DNA of 30,582 nt from IMG/VR virus record IMGVR_UViG_3300017970_000007, positions 1 to 30,582 of that record; one strand, given 5' to 3'. The notes beneath the pieces were generated by a model. That model was not told the origin of the DNA and did not search any database. It was given only the letters and a program-made list of their open reading frames with translations. Source of the stretch: a virus. A program made the position numbers and the translations under genes. Of this stretch, positions 13,976 to 21,194 are shown piece by piece; position 1 is the first letter of the stretch, and the number at the start of each line of letters is the position of its first letter.

Positions 13976-14190
13976 CCACCTGCGCCCACTGCGAGAACAA
14001 CGACACGCTGCCGTGCCCGTTCTGCGGCTGCTACAGCGCGTCGCACAGAGAGCGACCGAGCCTCTTCGAGGGAGAGACGTGCTACTTCATCCTGTGCAAG
14101 CAGTGCGAGGCTTGCGGGCCAGAGGGCGACACGCCTACGGAAGCGTGCATCCTGTGGAGCAAGCGCGGAGGGTATACGGAGACCGAATGA
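13972..14190 (+). CDS. Lar-like (restriction alleviation) zinc protein
   Basis: 72 residues from GTG. LPCPFCGCYSAS (13-24), ILCKQCEACGPEGDTPTEA, then CILWSKR matches the Lar pattern: PCPFCG, a central CxxC followed by GP, then E-A-x-x-x-W-x-x-R. E. coli Rac prophage Lar modulates type I restriction, but most phage members are only sequence-related. Anti-restriction activity here is inferred from family. It overlaps the ParB-like gene by ATGA. Confidence 0.7.
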   Translation: MTTCAHCENNDTLPCPFCGCYSASHRERPSLFEGETCYFILCKQCEACGPEGDTPTEACILWSKRGGYTETE

Positions 14191-15209
14191 GCGAGTCGCC
14201 TCAAGTACCTCCGGGCACCGTCCTATCCCAGGCGAACAAGGCCAAGGGCGGTCCCGCGCCCAGTGAACGGGAGCAGTTCATCCGCCTCTCCGACATCGCG
14301 GCCGACTGGGACTGGAACGCGCGCACGCCCGCCTCGGTCGCGCAGGGTACCGAGAGCGATAGTGGCGGTGACCTCTCGGACCTCTGCGCTTCCTTACGCA
14401 AGACCGGGCAGCTCGCGGCCGTCGTGGTTAGGCCGAACGTGCATAGGAAAGGTCTCACGAAAGACAGGGCTAAAGGTACGGAAGTGTTTCCGCCGTACGA
14501 ACTATCCGCCGGCTTCCGGCGCTTCGCCGCAGTCAGGCTCTGCAACGAGGCCGCGAAGAAGAATGAGGTAGCCGTCAAGGATTTGCCCAACGGGACCATC
14601 CGCGCGGTCGTCCGGGACCTCGACGACCTTCAAGCGAAGCTGGTCAACGGACGCGAGAACGTCCGAAATCCCCTGGAGCCTCCAGAGTTGATGGCACATT
14701 TGCTATCCCTCGTCATGCCACCGTTCTCCATGAAGGAGACCGACGTCGCCGAGGACCAAGGTCTGAGTTTCTCGACGGTCCACAAGTACGTCACGGTCGG
14801 AAAAGCTATCTGTCTACCGGTGCTATCCCACTGGCGAAGCGGCGGCGACTTCGACGGCGTCAGCGTGCCGAAAAGGGCGTCGTTCGAGGAGATCGAGGAG
14901 GTCTCAAAGTACCCCACCGACAAGCAACCCGGCGCCTACAAGATCGTGCTCCTGTCGAAGGCGGAGCAGGCGGAGAAGAAGGACTGGTTCCTCTGGGCCG
15001 AGAAGAGCGCGCTTCGGGCCGGCAGGTACGTGGCGCGCCTGGTGAAGGAGGGCGTCGTGACGCGCACGAGCGTCCCGTGGGTCGACGCGCTCGACGCGAT
15101 CCTGCCCGTGCCGGCCAAGGCCAGGCGCAGGGCCAGGGAGGCTTTGGCGGCCAGGGTGGAAGAGGGTTTCGAGAAGGCGATGAGCCAGGATAGCGAAGAG
15201 GAGGATTGA
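14187..15209 (+). CDS. ParB-like nuclease/partition-domain protein
   Basis: 340 residues. FIRLSDI (31-37) and DLSDLCASLRKTGQLAAVVV (62-81) are the start of a ParB N-terminal domain. PPYELSAGFRRFAAVRL (102-118) is the G-x-R-R box, and NGRENVRNPLEPPELMAHLL the second box. ETDVAEDQGLSFSTVHKYVT is an HTH. The C-terminus is charged. No ParA is in the window. It may bind phage centromere-like sites, or act as a ParB/Srx-fold regulator or nuclease. Confidence 0.78.
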   Translation: MSESPQVPPGTVLSQANKAKGGPAPSEREQFIRLSDIAADWDWNARTPASVAQGTESDSGGDLSDLCASLRKTGQLAAVVVRPNVHRKGLTKDRAKGTEVFPPYELSAGFRRFAAVRLCNEAAKKNEVAVKDLPNGTIRAVVRDLDDLQAKLVNGRENVRNPLEPPELMAHLLSLVMPPFSMKETDVAEDQGLSFSTVHKYVTVGKAICLPVLSHWRSGGDFDGVSVPKRASFEEIEEVSKYPTDKQPGAYKIVLLSKAEQAEKKDWFLWAEKSALRAGRYVARLVKEGVVTRTSVPWVDALDAILPVPAKARRRAREALAARVEEGFEKAMSQDSEEED

Positions 15210-16031
15210 GTGAGCGAGCGTAGCAAAATACCAGACGATAAGTTCGGCGTGTTATGCGACGCCGCGCACGCCCTGCTCATCGCGCGCGAGCGCGGGCGCC
15301 ACGACCTGCCGGGCAACGACGTCCTGTGGCAGAACGTCAAGCAGGCGCTCCTCGCCATCGACCCGGAGATAGACTTCGTCTGGTCCGCCGCGAGCGAAGC
15401 GGGGCCGAGCGAGTCCCGCGGTCCGGGAAGCTCGGCGGCGCCCGTCACCGAGACCGAGGTGCGCGGCATCTTCCGGGACGAGGTCAGCAAGGTCGTGAGC
15501 GCGCACCTCGAGGAGAAGGACGGCCTCGAGGGCAGGATCAAGAGGCTGGAGGAAGTCAACCGGGGCCTTCACGACAGCATCAGGACGCAGAGCGAACAGA
15601 CGGTGAGGATCCGTGCGGCCCTGGGCCTGTCTGGCCTCGACGGTGAACTCACGGTCGTCGCGGCCCTTCGCGTCAGGACGGAGCGCGACCAAGCCATAGA
15701 GCAGCTCGAAGTCCGGAGCAAGATCGACGACGAGACCGCCGTCATGCGCGCGGCTCAAGAAATCGCCGAGATCGAGGGCGCTTCCGTCATAAAAGAGAGA
15801 CACCGCGACTGCGCCAGGAGGATCCTCATGGCCGGCGGCCAAGGCTTCCGCGTCGCGCGCCTCGAGCAGCAGATCAAAGAAGCTTGCACCAAGCTCCGCG
15901 ACCTCACGCAGTCTGGGTCCACCGACCTCTTGGCGCTCGTCGCCGACGCGGAGCTCGAGGTCGGCTCGGAGTACGAGCGTGCAGAGCAGGCAGAAAAGAG
16001 GCTGCGAGCCGCGGAGGGAGGAAAACCATGA
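15210..16031 (+). CDS. Coiled-coil protein downstream of the ParB-like gene
   Basis: 273 residues from GTG immediately after the ParB-like stop. An N-terminal helical part (LCDAAHALLIARERGRHDLP) is followed by a Gly/Ser-rich linker (EAGPSESRGPGSSAAP) with a repeat-like sequence. Then long heptad-rich helices follow (KDGLEGRIKRLEEVNRGLHD, RVARLEQQIKEACTKLRDL). Adjacency suggests a link with the ParB-like protein, but no family is recognised. ATGA overlap with the lipoprotein gene. Confidence 0.6.
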   Translation: MSERSKIPDDKFGVLCDAAHALLIARERGRHDLPGNDVLWQNVKQALLAIDPEIDFVWSAASEAGPSESRGPGSSAAPVTETEVRGIFRDEVSKVVSAHLEEKDGLEGRIKRLEEVNRGLHDSIRTQSEQTVRIRAALGLSGLDGELTVVAALRVRTERDQAIEQLEVRSKIDDETAVMRAAQEIAEIEGASVIKERHRDCARRILMAGGQGFRVARLEQQIKEACTKLRDLTQSGSTDLLALVADAELEVGSEYERAEQAEKRLRAAEGGKP

Positions 16032-16663
16032 AGTCCGTCATGATGACCTTGCTATTCATCGTCTCATGCTCCGGTGCGCCGTTCGGTACTGCCGAGATGG
16101 TGGCGACTGACCCGCCAGAGACCGTGAGGCCGACCGTCGTCGCGGTCACGCCGGACGACCCGGATGCGCAGGGCGGCGCAGCGGCGCAGGAAGCGAGTGC
16201 GCCGGCTACTATCGAAGCCAGCGCGCCGGCCGTCGTCGAGGCGAGTGCGCCGGCCGTCGTCGAGGCAGGCGCCCCTGCCGAAGCGAGTCCAGCCGCCGAG
16301 GCGAACGCCCCGGCTCCCCTATGCCAGCCGTACACGCTGGCCGGTCCCTTCATCGTGCTGTCACTAGCCCCCACTTCTTTAGACTTCGGCGACGTGCCGG
16401 TCGGCCAGAGCTCCGTGCTCACGGCGTCGCTCACGAACTCCGGCAGCTGCGCGGGCCCCACCCAGGCCGCGGGCGGCGCGCCAGAAAACCCCGCCTTCGT
16501 CGCCCTGACGAGCTGCGGCGGCGGGCGCGTGCTCGCTCCGGGACAAAGCTGCTCCATCGACTACACCTTCACCCCGGTGTCACCAGGAGCGCAGGCCAGC
16601 GTCTCAGCCTGGACCTTCGCGGGCGAGCCGTTCGCCATCACCTTGAGGGGCGTCGGCAAATGA
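16028..16663 (+). CDS. Predicted lipoprotein with Ala/Pro-rich spacer and ASPM/SPD-2/Hydin-like domain
   Basis: 211 residues. MKSVMMTLLFIVSC is a lipoprotein signal peptide with lipobox IVSC, Cys14 being the lipidated residue. Residues ~48-97 are a low-complexity spacer of EASAPA-type repeats. Residues ~109-211 form a single Ig-like domain (LAPTSLDFGDVPVGQ, VLAPGQSCSIDYTFTPVSPG) of the choice-of-anchor D/ASH type common in predatory and complex bacteria. It would be displayed on the envelope, which is unusual in a replication region; a superinfection-exclusion or other host-conversion role is possible but inferred. Confidence 0.78.
   Translation: MKSVMMTLLFIVSCSGAPFGTAEMVATDPPETVRPTVVAVTPDDPDAQGGAAAQEASAPATIEASAPAVVEASAPAVVEAGAPAEASPAAEANAPAPLCQPYTLAGPFIVLSLAPTSLDFGDVPVGQSSVLTASLTNSGSCAGPTQAAGGAPENPAFVALTSCGGGRVLAPGQSCSIDYTFTPVSPGAQASVSAWTFAGEPFAITLRGVGK
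16187..16312 (+). repeat. Imperfect tandem repeat encoding the Ala/Pro spacer
   Basis: Repeated units of ~24 bases; the clearest pair is 16223-16246 and 16247-16270, each starting GCGCCGGCCGTCGTCGAGGC. They encode EASAPAVV-like modules in the lipoprotein and are likely to vary in number by slippage. Confidence 0.8.
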
Positions 16664-16983
16664 CTGACAAGAAGACAGACGACAGCAAGGTCGTCTCGAT
16701 CCTGCCGCACATCCACGGTCGCCTTGACGCGGCCATCCGCCAGGCCCGCGCGGACAGCAGACAAAAGTCGCTCGAGACCGAGAAGAAGAAGACGCCGGCA
16801 GAGCGACTCTACGACAGGCACATCACCTACAAACTGTGCCCGCAGAAGGGGTGCGAAGTCTGCCGCCTGCACATCGTAGCGGAGGCGGCCGAGTACCTCT
16901 TGACGGGCAAGGGTCCGAGGTCGCCGAAGGCGGCTCTCATGCTCCTTCAGGAATGCCTGCGGCGCGCGGGCAGGGAGGTCTAA
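16660..16983 (+). CDS. Hypothetical protein with Cys cluster
   Basis: 107 residues, ATG in ATGA overlap. A basic N-terminal half (RQARADSRQKSLETEKKK) is followed by YKLCPQKGCEVCRLHIVAEA, a C-x4-C-x2-C cluster, and a helical end. Family not recognised. Confidence 0.6.
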   Translation: MTDKKTDDSKVVSILPHIHGRLDAAIRQARADSRQKSLETEKKKTPAERLYDRHITYKLCPQKGCEVCRLHIVAEAAEYLLTGKGPRSPKAALMLLQECLRRAGREV

Positions 16984-16984
16984 G

Positions 16985-17305
16985 GTGCCCGAGGACGAAG
17001 AAGACAGGCACGAGGGCTACAGAAAGTCCCCCGAGCAAGTGCTCGAGGACCTTCGGAGCAAGTCCATGGAATGGCTCGTGCGCGAGGTCTGCGAGAACCA
17101 CGGCGTGGCAGCCCTGGAGCTCTGCGGCTTCTCGCGCCAGGCGCCCGTGCCCGCCGCGAGGGCGGATCTCTGGACCGCCCTGAAGGTCAAGTACCGCTGG
17201 AGCTACCCCAGGATCGGCGAGGTCTTCGGTGTCGACCACACGACCGTGATGTCCCACGTCAAGAACTACAAGGCTAGGAAGGATAGGAACAAAGACGATG
17301 ACTGA
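16985..17305 (+). CDS. Stand-alone DnaA domain IV-like DNA-binding protein
   Basis: 106 residues from GTG. ARADLWTALKVKYRWSYPRI, GEVFGVDHTTVMSHVKNYK (59-96) matches DnaA domain IV: the helix before the signature, S-x-x-x-IG-x-x-FG, then DHTTV, which contacts DnaA boxes. The AAA+ domain is absent and the first ~55 residues are an unrelated helical region with one WLVREVCENHG segment. It may bind the phage or host origin, or compete with host DnaA. It overlaps the MazG-like gene by 8 bases. Confidence 0.85.
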   Translation: MPEDEEDRHEGYRKSPEQVLEDLRSKSMEWLVREVCENHGVAALELCGFSRQAPVPAARADLWTALKVKYRWSYPRIGEVFGVDHTTVMSHVKNYKARKDRNKDDD

Positions 17306-17669
17306 AACAGATCAAGCGGGACCCTCGCGGATGGACGTAACAGACAAAACATTCGGCGTCCTTCGCGAGGTCTACGCCGAGCGAAAACGCCAGGACGCGC
17401 TTGTCAAAGAGGACAAGTTCCCGTGGAACTGCGCTCACCCAAAACCGCATTGGTCCGAGAAGCTCGCGGTGCTCGCGGAGGAGTTCGGCGAGGTCGGCCG
17501 GGAGGTGACCGAGTACCTCATCACCAGGGACAAGTACTTAGAGGACAAAGAGCTCGGAAGCATCCCGGACCACCGGGTCAAGTACTACAGGGATCGTTTG
17601 AGGAAAGAGCTCATCCAGGTCGCCGCCGTGTGCGTGGCGTGGGCGGAGTCGCTCGGAGGATCCTCGTGA
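17298..17669 (+). CDS. MazG-like nucleotide pyrophosphohydrolase
   Basis: 123 residues. FGVLREVYAERKRQDALV and EKLAVLAEEFGEVGREVTEYL (about 54-74) give the E-E-x-x-E helix of MazG folds, and YYRDRLRKELIQVAAVCVAW the second helix with ExxQ/D-type spacing. Such enzymes hydrolyse (d)NTPs to monophosphates, or (p)ppGpp in some proposals. The central loop (DKYLEDKELGSIPDHRVK) is longer than in minimal members. The gene ends in a GTGA overlap. Confidence 0.75.
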   Translation: MTETDQAGPSRMDVTDKTFGVLREVYAERKRQDALVKEDKFPWNCAHPKPHWSEKLAVLAEEFGEVGREVTEYLITRDKYLEDKELGSIPDHRVKYYRDRLRKELIQVAAVCVAWAESLGGSS

Positions 17670-17752
17670 GCAGCGAACCGACGGTACCAGGTCCGAACGT
17701 CAACTGTGCCAACCCCACGTCACTCGGTGGTACACATATTCGATGGTACTAA
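17666..17752 (+). CDS. Mini-ORF overlapping the start of the DUF3310 gene
   Basis: 28 residues from GTG in a GTGA overlap with the MazG-like gene, stop TAA at 17750-17752. It reads VSSEPTVPGPNVNCANPTSL and ends GGTHIRWY. It overlaps the first 47 bases of the DUF3310 frame. It could be a leader that couples the two genes, or the true 5' part of the DUF3310 gene before a frameshift. Confidence 0.35.
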   Translation: MSSEPTVPGPNVNCANPTSLGGTHIRWY

Positions 17753-18041
17753 ATGTCAAGCCTGCCCGAATCCAGGCAAGTGCGGCTGCACGTGCGTGAC
17801 TTGCAAGCCTTCGCAACCGACTCAAGAGGAAGCCGTAGACCACCCGAGCCACTACACCGCCCACCCCTCCGGCGTCGAATGCATCGACGTCGTGGAGCAC
17901 ATGACCTTCAACCTGGGAAACGCCGTGAAGTATGTCTGGAGGGCGGGACTCAAGAGCAAGGACATCCTGGTAGATTTGCGCAAAGCCGAGTGGTACATAC
18001 GTAGAGAGATAGGTAGGATCGAGAAGGAGAAGAAGCCATGA
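17706..18041 (+). CDS. DUF3310-like phage protein with N-terminal Cys-rich region
   Basis: 111 residues from GTG 17706 (GTG 17727 also possible). The C-terminal ~65 residues (VDHPSHYTAHPSGVECIDVV, FNLGNAVKYVWRAGLK, DLRKAEWYIRRE) are a clear DUF3310, a widespread phage family annotated as SaV-like and sometimes linked to nucleotide kinases. The N-terminus has CQACPNPGKCGCTCVTC, four to six Cys absent from most members. The start has no good Shine-Dalgarno. Confidence 0.85.
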   Translation: MPTPRHSVVHIFDGTKCQACPNPGKCGCTCVTCKPSQPTQEEAVDHPSHYTAHPSGVECIDVVEHMTFNLGNAVKYVWRAGLKSKDILVDLRKAEWYIRREIGRIEKEKKP

Positions 18042-18337
18042 CGGACATCGACGCGGGAATCAAACAGCGCGCCGCCGAGATCGCGGGCGCCAGGAAGACC
18101 GTCAGCTCGCGCCTCGAGAAGGCCGAGGTCATGACCAAGTGCATCCACGACGCCATCGTGGCAGGCTGCGAGCATTATAATGAGGCGGGCGACAAGCTCC
18201 CCGACGTGCTCTCCGTGCTCCGCGCCCTGCGCGACGAGGGGACCGTTACTGTGCTCCAGCCAGGCGGCGTGGCCGAGCGCGAGGCGTACGGCTTTTCCGG
18301 CATCCCGAGGCAGCCTCGCGTCAGGAGAACTCCGTGA
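18038..18337 (+). CDS. Hypothetical helical protein
   Basis: 99 residues, ATG in ATGA overlap. It is helical: IKQRAAEIAGARKTVSSRLE, HDAIVAGCEHYNEAGDKLPD, VLSVLRALRDEG. Family not recognised. GTGA overlap with the next gene. Confidence 0.6.
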   Translation: MTDIDAGIKQRAAEIAGARKTVSSRLEKAEVMTKCIHDAIVAGCEHYNEAGDKLPDVLSVLRALRDEGTVTVLQPGGVAEREAYGFSGIPRQPRVRRTP

Positions 18338-18681
18338 ACGTGGACCCCAACGTCCTGACGGTCGCCCTGGCCAAAGCGCTCACCGACTCAGTCACGGGCG
18401 AGGTGCAGAGAGACGTCCTTCAGAAAGCGATGCACGCGTACCTCTTCACGCCTTTCAAGCCCAACAGCTACTCCAACGAAATGACGACGCCGCTTGCCGA
18501 AAGCTTCAAGAAGGCCATCGACGCGGTGACGGGCGAGGTCGTGCGCGAAGTCTTGAGGCAACCCGAGTTTCGCTCCGTCATCGAGTCGAAGGTGGAAGAG
18601 GCTTTCCGGGCCACGATGCAGTCCAATACGGCTGTAGACAAGATGACGGAGAAGTTTTTGCGCATGTTCCAGTCGTGGTAG
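18334..18681 (+). CDS. Hypothetical helical protein with internal repeat
   Basis: 115 residues from GTG. Two similar halves are visible: ALTDSVTGEVQRDVLQKAM and AIDAVTGEVVREVLRQPEF, so the protein may be built from a repeated helical hairpin. No family recognised. Confidence 0.6.
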   Translation: MNVDPNVLTVALAKALTDSVTGEVQRDVLQKAMHAYLFTPFKPNSYSNEMTTPLAESFKKAIDAVTGEVVREVLRQPEFRSVIESKVEEAFRATMQSNTAVDKMTEKFLRMFQSW

Positions 18682-18687
18682 GTCGCA

Positions 18688-18873
18688 ATGTTGCCAGAAC
18701 AAGCCGCCCAGAGACTGCGCAAAGCCCTGTCGAGCATGATGCACTTCCGCAATCACTTTGACGGGTGCAGCCTGCTTACTGACCCAGGGTCAGACACCTG
18801 CACGTGCGGCCTGGCGGACCATGCCGCCTCCGCGCGTAAGGTCCTAGAGGAAACCCAAGAATACGCGACGTGA
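18688..18873 (+). CDS. Hypothetical small protein with Cys cluster
   Basis: 61 residues from ATG 18688. HFDGCSLLTDPGSDTCTCGL gives a C-x10-C-x-C cluster with His, and helical ends. No family recognised. It is followed by a 46-base gap without a strong promoter or hairpin. Confidence 0.55.
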   Translation: MLPEQAAQRLRKALSSMMHFRNHFDGCSLLTDPGSDTCTCGLADHAASARKVLEETQEYAT

Positions 18874-18919
18874 TTGTTCGATTATTGAGACCACACGAAC
18901 CTTGGAAAGTACAAAGATC

Positions 18920-19417
18920 ATGAAGAAGAGTCAGAAGAAACTGAAGAAGGCGCACACGCCGAGCAAGCATCGAACGAGCAAGAAGGTCGCCGCCGTCAAA
19001 GCGAAACACTCGCCGCCCGAGAGTACCGGCAACGTCGGAGTTCCTGAGAAAAAGCGTCCCAGCAAGGCCCAGATCGTGAGGGAGCTTCCCCTGTCGATGT
19101 CAGCCAAGGAGGTCATCGCGCACGCCAAGAGAGAGGGCGTACAGCTCCAGGAGTCCTACGTCTACAACGTCAGGACGGCCATGAAGATGAAGAAGACGTC
19201 TACCTACGGCCTGCTCAATCCGAACAACGGGGCGAGCGTCACGATCGGCGCTTGGGGTCACGGCGGCGGAGGCGGAGGTAACGGCGCGTCGAGACAGAGT
19301 CGCGCCGAGGAGCTGCTCGTCTCCGTAGCCTCGGAGGTCGGCCTGCCGCGCGCGCTCGAGGTCCTAGAGGGCATGCGGGCGCCGCTCTCGGAGTTCTTGG
19401 CTCCGCTCCTAGGATAG
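18920..19417 (+). CDS. Regulator-like basic protein (SKAQIVRELP type)
   Basis: 165 residues from ATG 18920; TTG 18902 is an alternative. The N-terminal ~45 residues are Lys-rich. KKRPSKAQIVRELPLSMSAK, EVIAHAKREGVQLQESYVYN then VRTAMK resembles a helical domain (SKS-x-FVR-x-LP, AKEV-x-x-KAK, YVYNVR) that I associate with Myxococcota proteins. The C-terminus has a Gly-rich linker and a helical end (LPRALEVLEGMRAPL). It may bind DNA or RNA; the host hint is from memory and unconfirmed. Confidence 0.6.
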   Translation: MKKSQKKLKKAHTPSKHRTSKKVAAVKAKHSPPESTGNVGVPEKKRPSKAQIVRELPLSMSAKEVIAHAKREGVQLQESYVYNVRTAMKMKKTSTYGLLNPNNGASVTIGAWGHGGGGGGNGASRQSRAEELLVSVASEVGLPRALEVLEGMRAPLSEFLAPLLG

Positions 19418-19422
19418 TCGCC

Positions 19423-19695
19423 ATGCCGCTATCTCAAGGCGATCCGGCCCTCGACTACGACGGCAGCTGGGGCGACGCCTCGGCAGGGTGGCCGTCGATC
19501 GAGTTCGCGTCGGAAGAAGAAGCGGAGCGCGCCTACGTCACCTGTTGGCAGGGCGCGAAGGTGCCGTACGGGTCGTACGTCCTGGTCGGCAGCGTGCTCC
19601 GGCTCGAGACAGAAGAATACAAGGAGCTCGTCGTGAAGTTCTTCTTCGGAGTCGTCCCGCAAACTAAAGTTTGCGTGGATTCGCTGCGCTCATGA
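19423..19695 (+). CDS. Hypothetical protein with repeat-encoded C-terminus
   Basis: 90 residues from ATG 19423, five bases after the upstream stop. An acidic body (ALDYDGSWGDASAGWPSIEF) is followed by FASEEEAERAYVTCWQGAKV and strands. The last residues VPQTKVCVDSLRS come from the palindromic repeat, which also supplies the stop. Family not recognised. Confidence 0.6.
   Translation: MPLSQGDPALDYDGSWGDASAGWPSIEFASEEEAERAYVTCWQGAKVPYGSYVLVGSVLRLETEEYKELVVKFFFGVVPQTKVCVDSLRS
19656..19695 (+). repeat. Dispersed palindromic repeat, short type, tail to the right
   Basis: CCCGCAAACT, loop AA, AGTTTGCGTGG, then ATTCGCTGCGCTCATGA. It shares the inner T-A pair with the 2553 copy. The tail contains the TGA of the upstream gene (19693-19695) and ATG 19692. 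Confidence 0.88.
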
Positions 19696-19859
19696 CAAGC
19701 TCAGAGATGATCGAGGAGTTCCTCGAACTCTTCATCGCGCCGGGCAATCGCGGCGCGGCGCGGTCGGCCTTGCGCAAGATGATCGCGCTCGCTGAGGCGC
19801 GCGCGAGGACCGACCAGGTGAAGGACGACCTGGCTAGACTGCGTGCGGGTCGCCCGTGA
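19692..19859 (+). CDS. Hypothetical small helical protein starting in a repeat
   Basis: 55 residues from the ATG of the repeat tail. It is fully helical: SSEMIEEFLELFIAPGN, AARSALRKMIALAEARART. Its stop overlaps the GTG of the cupin-like gene (GTGA). Family not recognised. Confidence 0.55.
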   Translation: MTSSEMIEEFLELFIAPGNRGAARSALRKMIALAEARARTDQVKDDLARLRAGRP

Positions 19860-20449
19860 TCATAGAACGCGAAGAAGTGCGCTCGATCCTCGAGCGCGCG
19901 AGAGACACCGGCGGCGCCCCGGACGGTAAGACCTGCTCGCTGCAGGGCATGGGCATGTTTCGCTTGTACCTCTCGCGCGAGGTGCGCCTGCACGTCTGGG
20001 ACAGCCGGTTCATCGTGGAGAAGGTGTCGACCATCCACACCCACCCGTGGGACTTCTTGAGCCACGTCCTCTCCGGAGTCATCCTCGACCGGAGGTTTTG
20101 CAAGTTTGACCAGGCGACATCCGAGACCAGTAACTACCTGGAACAAGAGATCGTCTGCGGCCCGGGCGGAGGAGCGTCAGGCAGGCCTACCCCAGTCCGG
20201 CTCAAGTGGGACGGAGACGCCGTCACAGTGAGGGGCTACGAGTACATCCACTCGCACTCAGACATCCACGAGACCGTGGCGAAGTGCGGCACCGTGACGC
20301 TCGTCGAGCGAAAGTTCAAGAAGGACACCGAGCACGCGCTCGTGTACTTCCGCAAGGACAGGACGTGGGTGTCCGCCGAACCACGGCCCGCTCGCGAGGA
20401 CGAGGTGAAATCGATGGCGCGGATGGCGCTCGACCGGTGGGAGGCCTGA
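19856..20449 (+). CDS. Cupin-like protein
   Basis: 197 residues from GTG in a GTGA overlap. FRLYLSREVRLHVWD then STIHTHPWDFLSHVLSGVIL (His61, His63, His70) is the metal-binding cupin motif 1 pattern, and GYEYIHSHSDIHETV plus CGTVTLVERK could provide motif 2. A beta-barrel of strands is consistent. Members of this type occur in phages and bacteria without an assigned reaction. The stop (TGA, 20447-20449) starts a composite palindromic element. Confidence 0.7.
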   Translation: MIIEREEVRSILERARDTGGAPDGKTCSLQGMGMFRLYLSREVRLHVWDSRFIVEKVSTIHTHPWDFLSHVLSGVILDRRFCKFDQATSETSNYLEQEIVCGPGGGASGRPTPVRLKWDGDAVTVRGYEYIHSHSDIHETVAKCGTVTLVERKFKKDTEHALVYFRKDRTWVSAEPRPAREDEVKSMARMALDRWEA

Positions 20450-20589
20450 GCGTAGCGAATCCCCGCAAACGGAGCCGAAGGCGAGGTTTGCGGGATAGTG
20501 AATAGGAGAATGTGATGACTGATCCTGAGAACTTCCATACCCCGCAAACCTTCGGTTTACGGGGTTTCGCTCGCTGCGCTCGCTCATGA
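20447..20589. repeat. Composite palindromic element, copy A
   Basis: 143 bases made of a left-tailed long unit (20447-20496), a 43-base spacer with AATAGGAGAA as Shine-Dalgarno and a mini-ORF start, and a right-tailed short unit (20540-20589). The outer ends, TGAGCGTAGCGAA and its counterpart ...GCTCATGA, are inverted. The spacer is nearly identical to that of copy B (22501-22645). The left end is the stop codon of the cupin gene; the right end is the start of the next gene. Confidence 0.9.
20515..20589 (+). CDS. Mini-ORF inside composite element A
   Basis: 24 residues from ATG 20515 with AGGAG upstream. It starts MTDPENFHTPQTFGLRGF and ends ARCARS at the TGA of the repeat tail, overlapping the ATG of the next gene (ATGA). 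The same N-terminal peptide is encoded by element B. It probably works as a leader that restores translation across the repeat. Confidence 0.45.
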   Translation: MTDPENFHTPQTFGLRGFARCARS

Positions 20590-21194
20590 AGATCTTCTGG
20601 AAAGAGAACCCCTTGGCGACGCTCATCGAGCTCGACGCGCACGACCGGCGAGTCCTGCGCCTGCTCGTCGAGATTGAAGACCTGAAGGAGCGAATCGGCA
20701 TAGCCCACCTCGACCTCGACCCGAAGGACAGGGAGTGGCGAGACAAGACCATCGGGCCGCGGTCGCTCGAGGCTGCGGTCGCGTCAGCACTCACGCAGCT
20801 CGAGATCCCCGACGACGTAGAAAAGAAGTACGCCGAGCGGGCCGAGAATTACATCGGGGCGCTGCTCGACGCGCACGCGGGCGACTGCACGTGCCAGCCA
20901 TGCAGTTGCATCAAGTGCCACGCTGAGTCGCTCTTGGGTGTCAACACGACCAAAGGCCTCGGCAAACACGAGGGAAGCTACGTCGACGACGCGTTTGCGC
21001 CGCGCTCTGGCGGTAGTGTGCCGACGCTGCGCGAGGCCATCGAGAGCCTGAGAGACTACAGGCCCGAGAAGGGCGCCGGGTGGGAGAAGTGCTCGCAAGA
21101 GGAGTTCGACGCGCACGTCCCGAGGTGGACCAAGGAGGCCAAGGGCGCCCACGACTGGCTCGTGGCCTACGAGAAGGAGCACTTCTCCAAGTGA
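20586..21194 (+). CDS. Hypothetical protein with Cys-rich centre
   Basis: 202 residues from the ATG in the element A tail. A helical N-terminal part (LIELDAHDRRVLRLLVEIED) is followed by CTCQPCSCIKCHAESLLG (residues ~100-117), a dense Cys cluster. A further part reads VPTLREAIESLRDYRPEK. It may be a metal-binding protein; no family recognised. GTGA overlap with the next gene. Confidence 0.6.
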   Translation: MKIFWKENPLATLIELDAHDRRVLRLLVEIEDLKERIGIAHLDLDPKDREWRDKTIGPRSLEAAVASALTQLEIPDDVEKKYAERAENYIGALLDAHAGDCTCQPCSCIKCHAESLLGVNTTKGLGKHEGSYVDDAFAPRSGGSVPTLREAIESLRDYRPEKGAGWEKCSQEEFDAHVPRWTKEAKGAHDWLVAYEKEHFSK

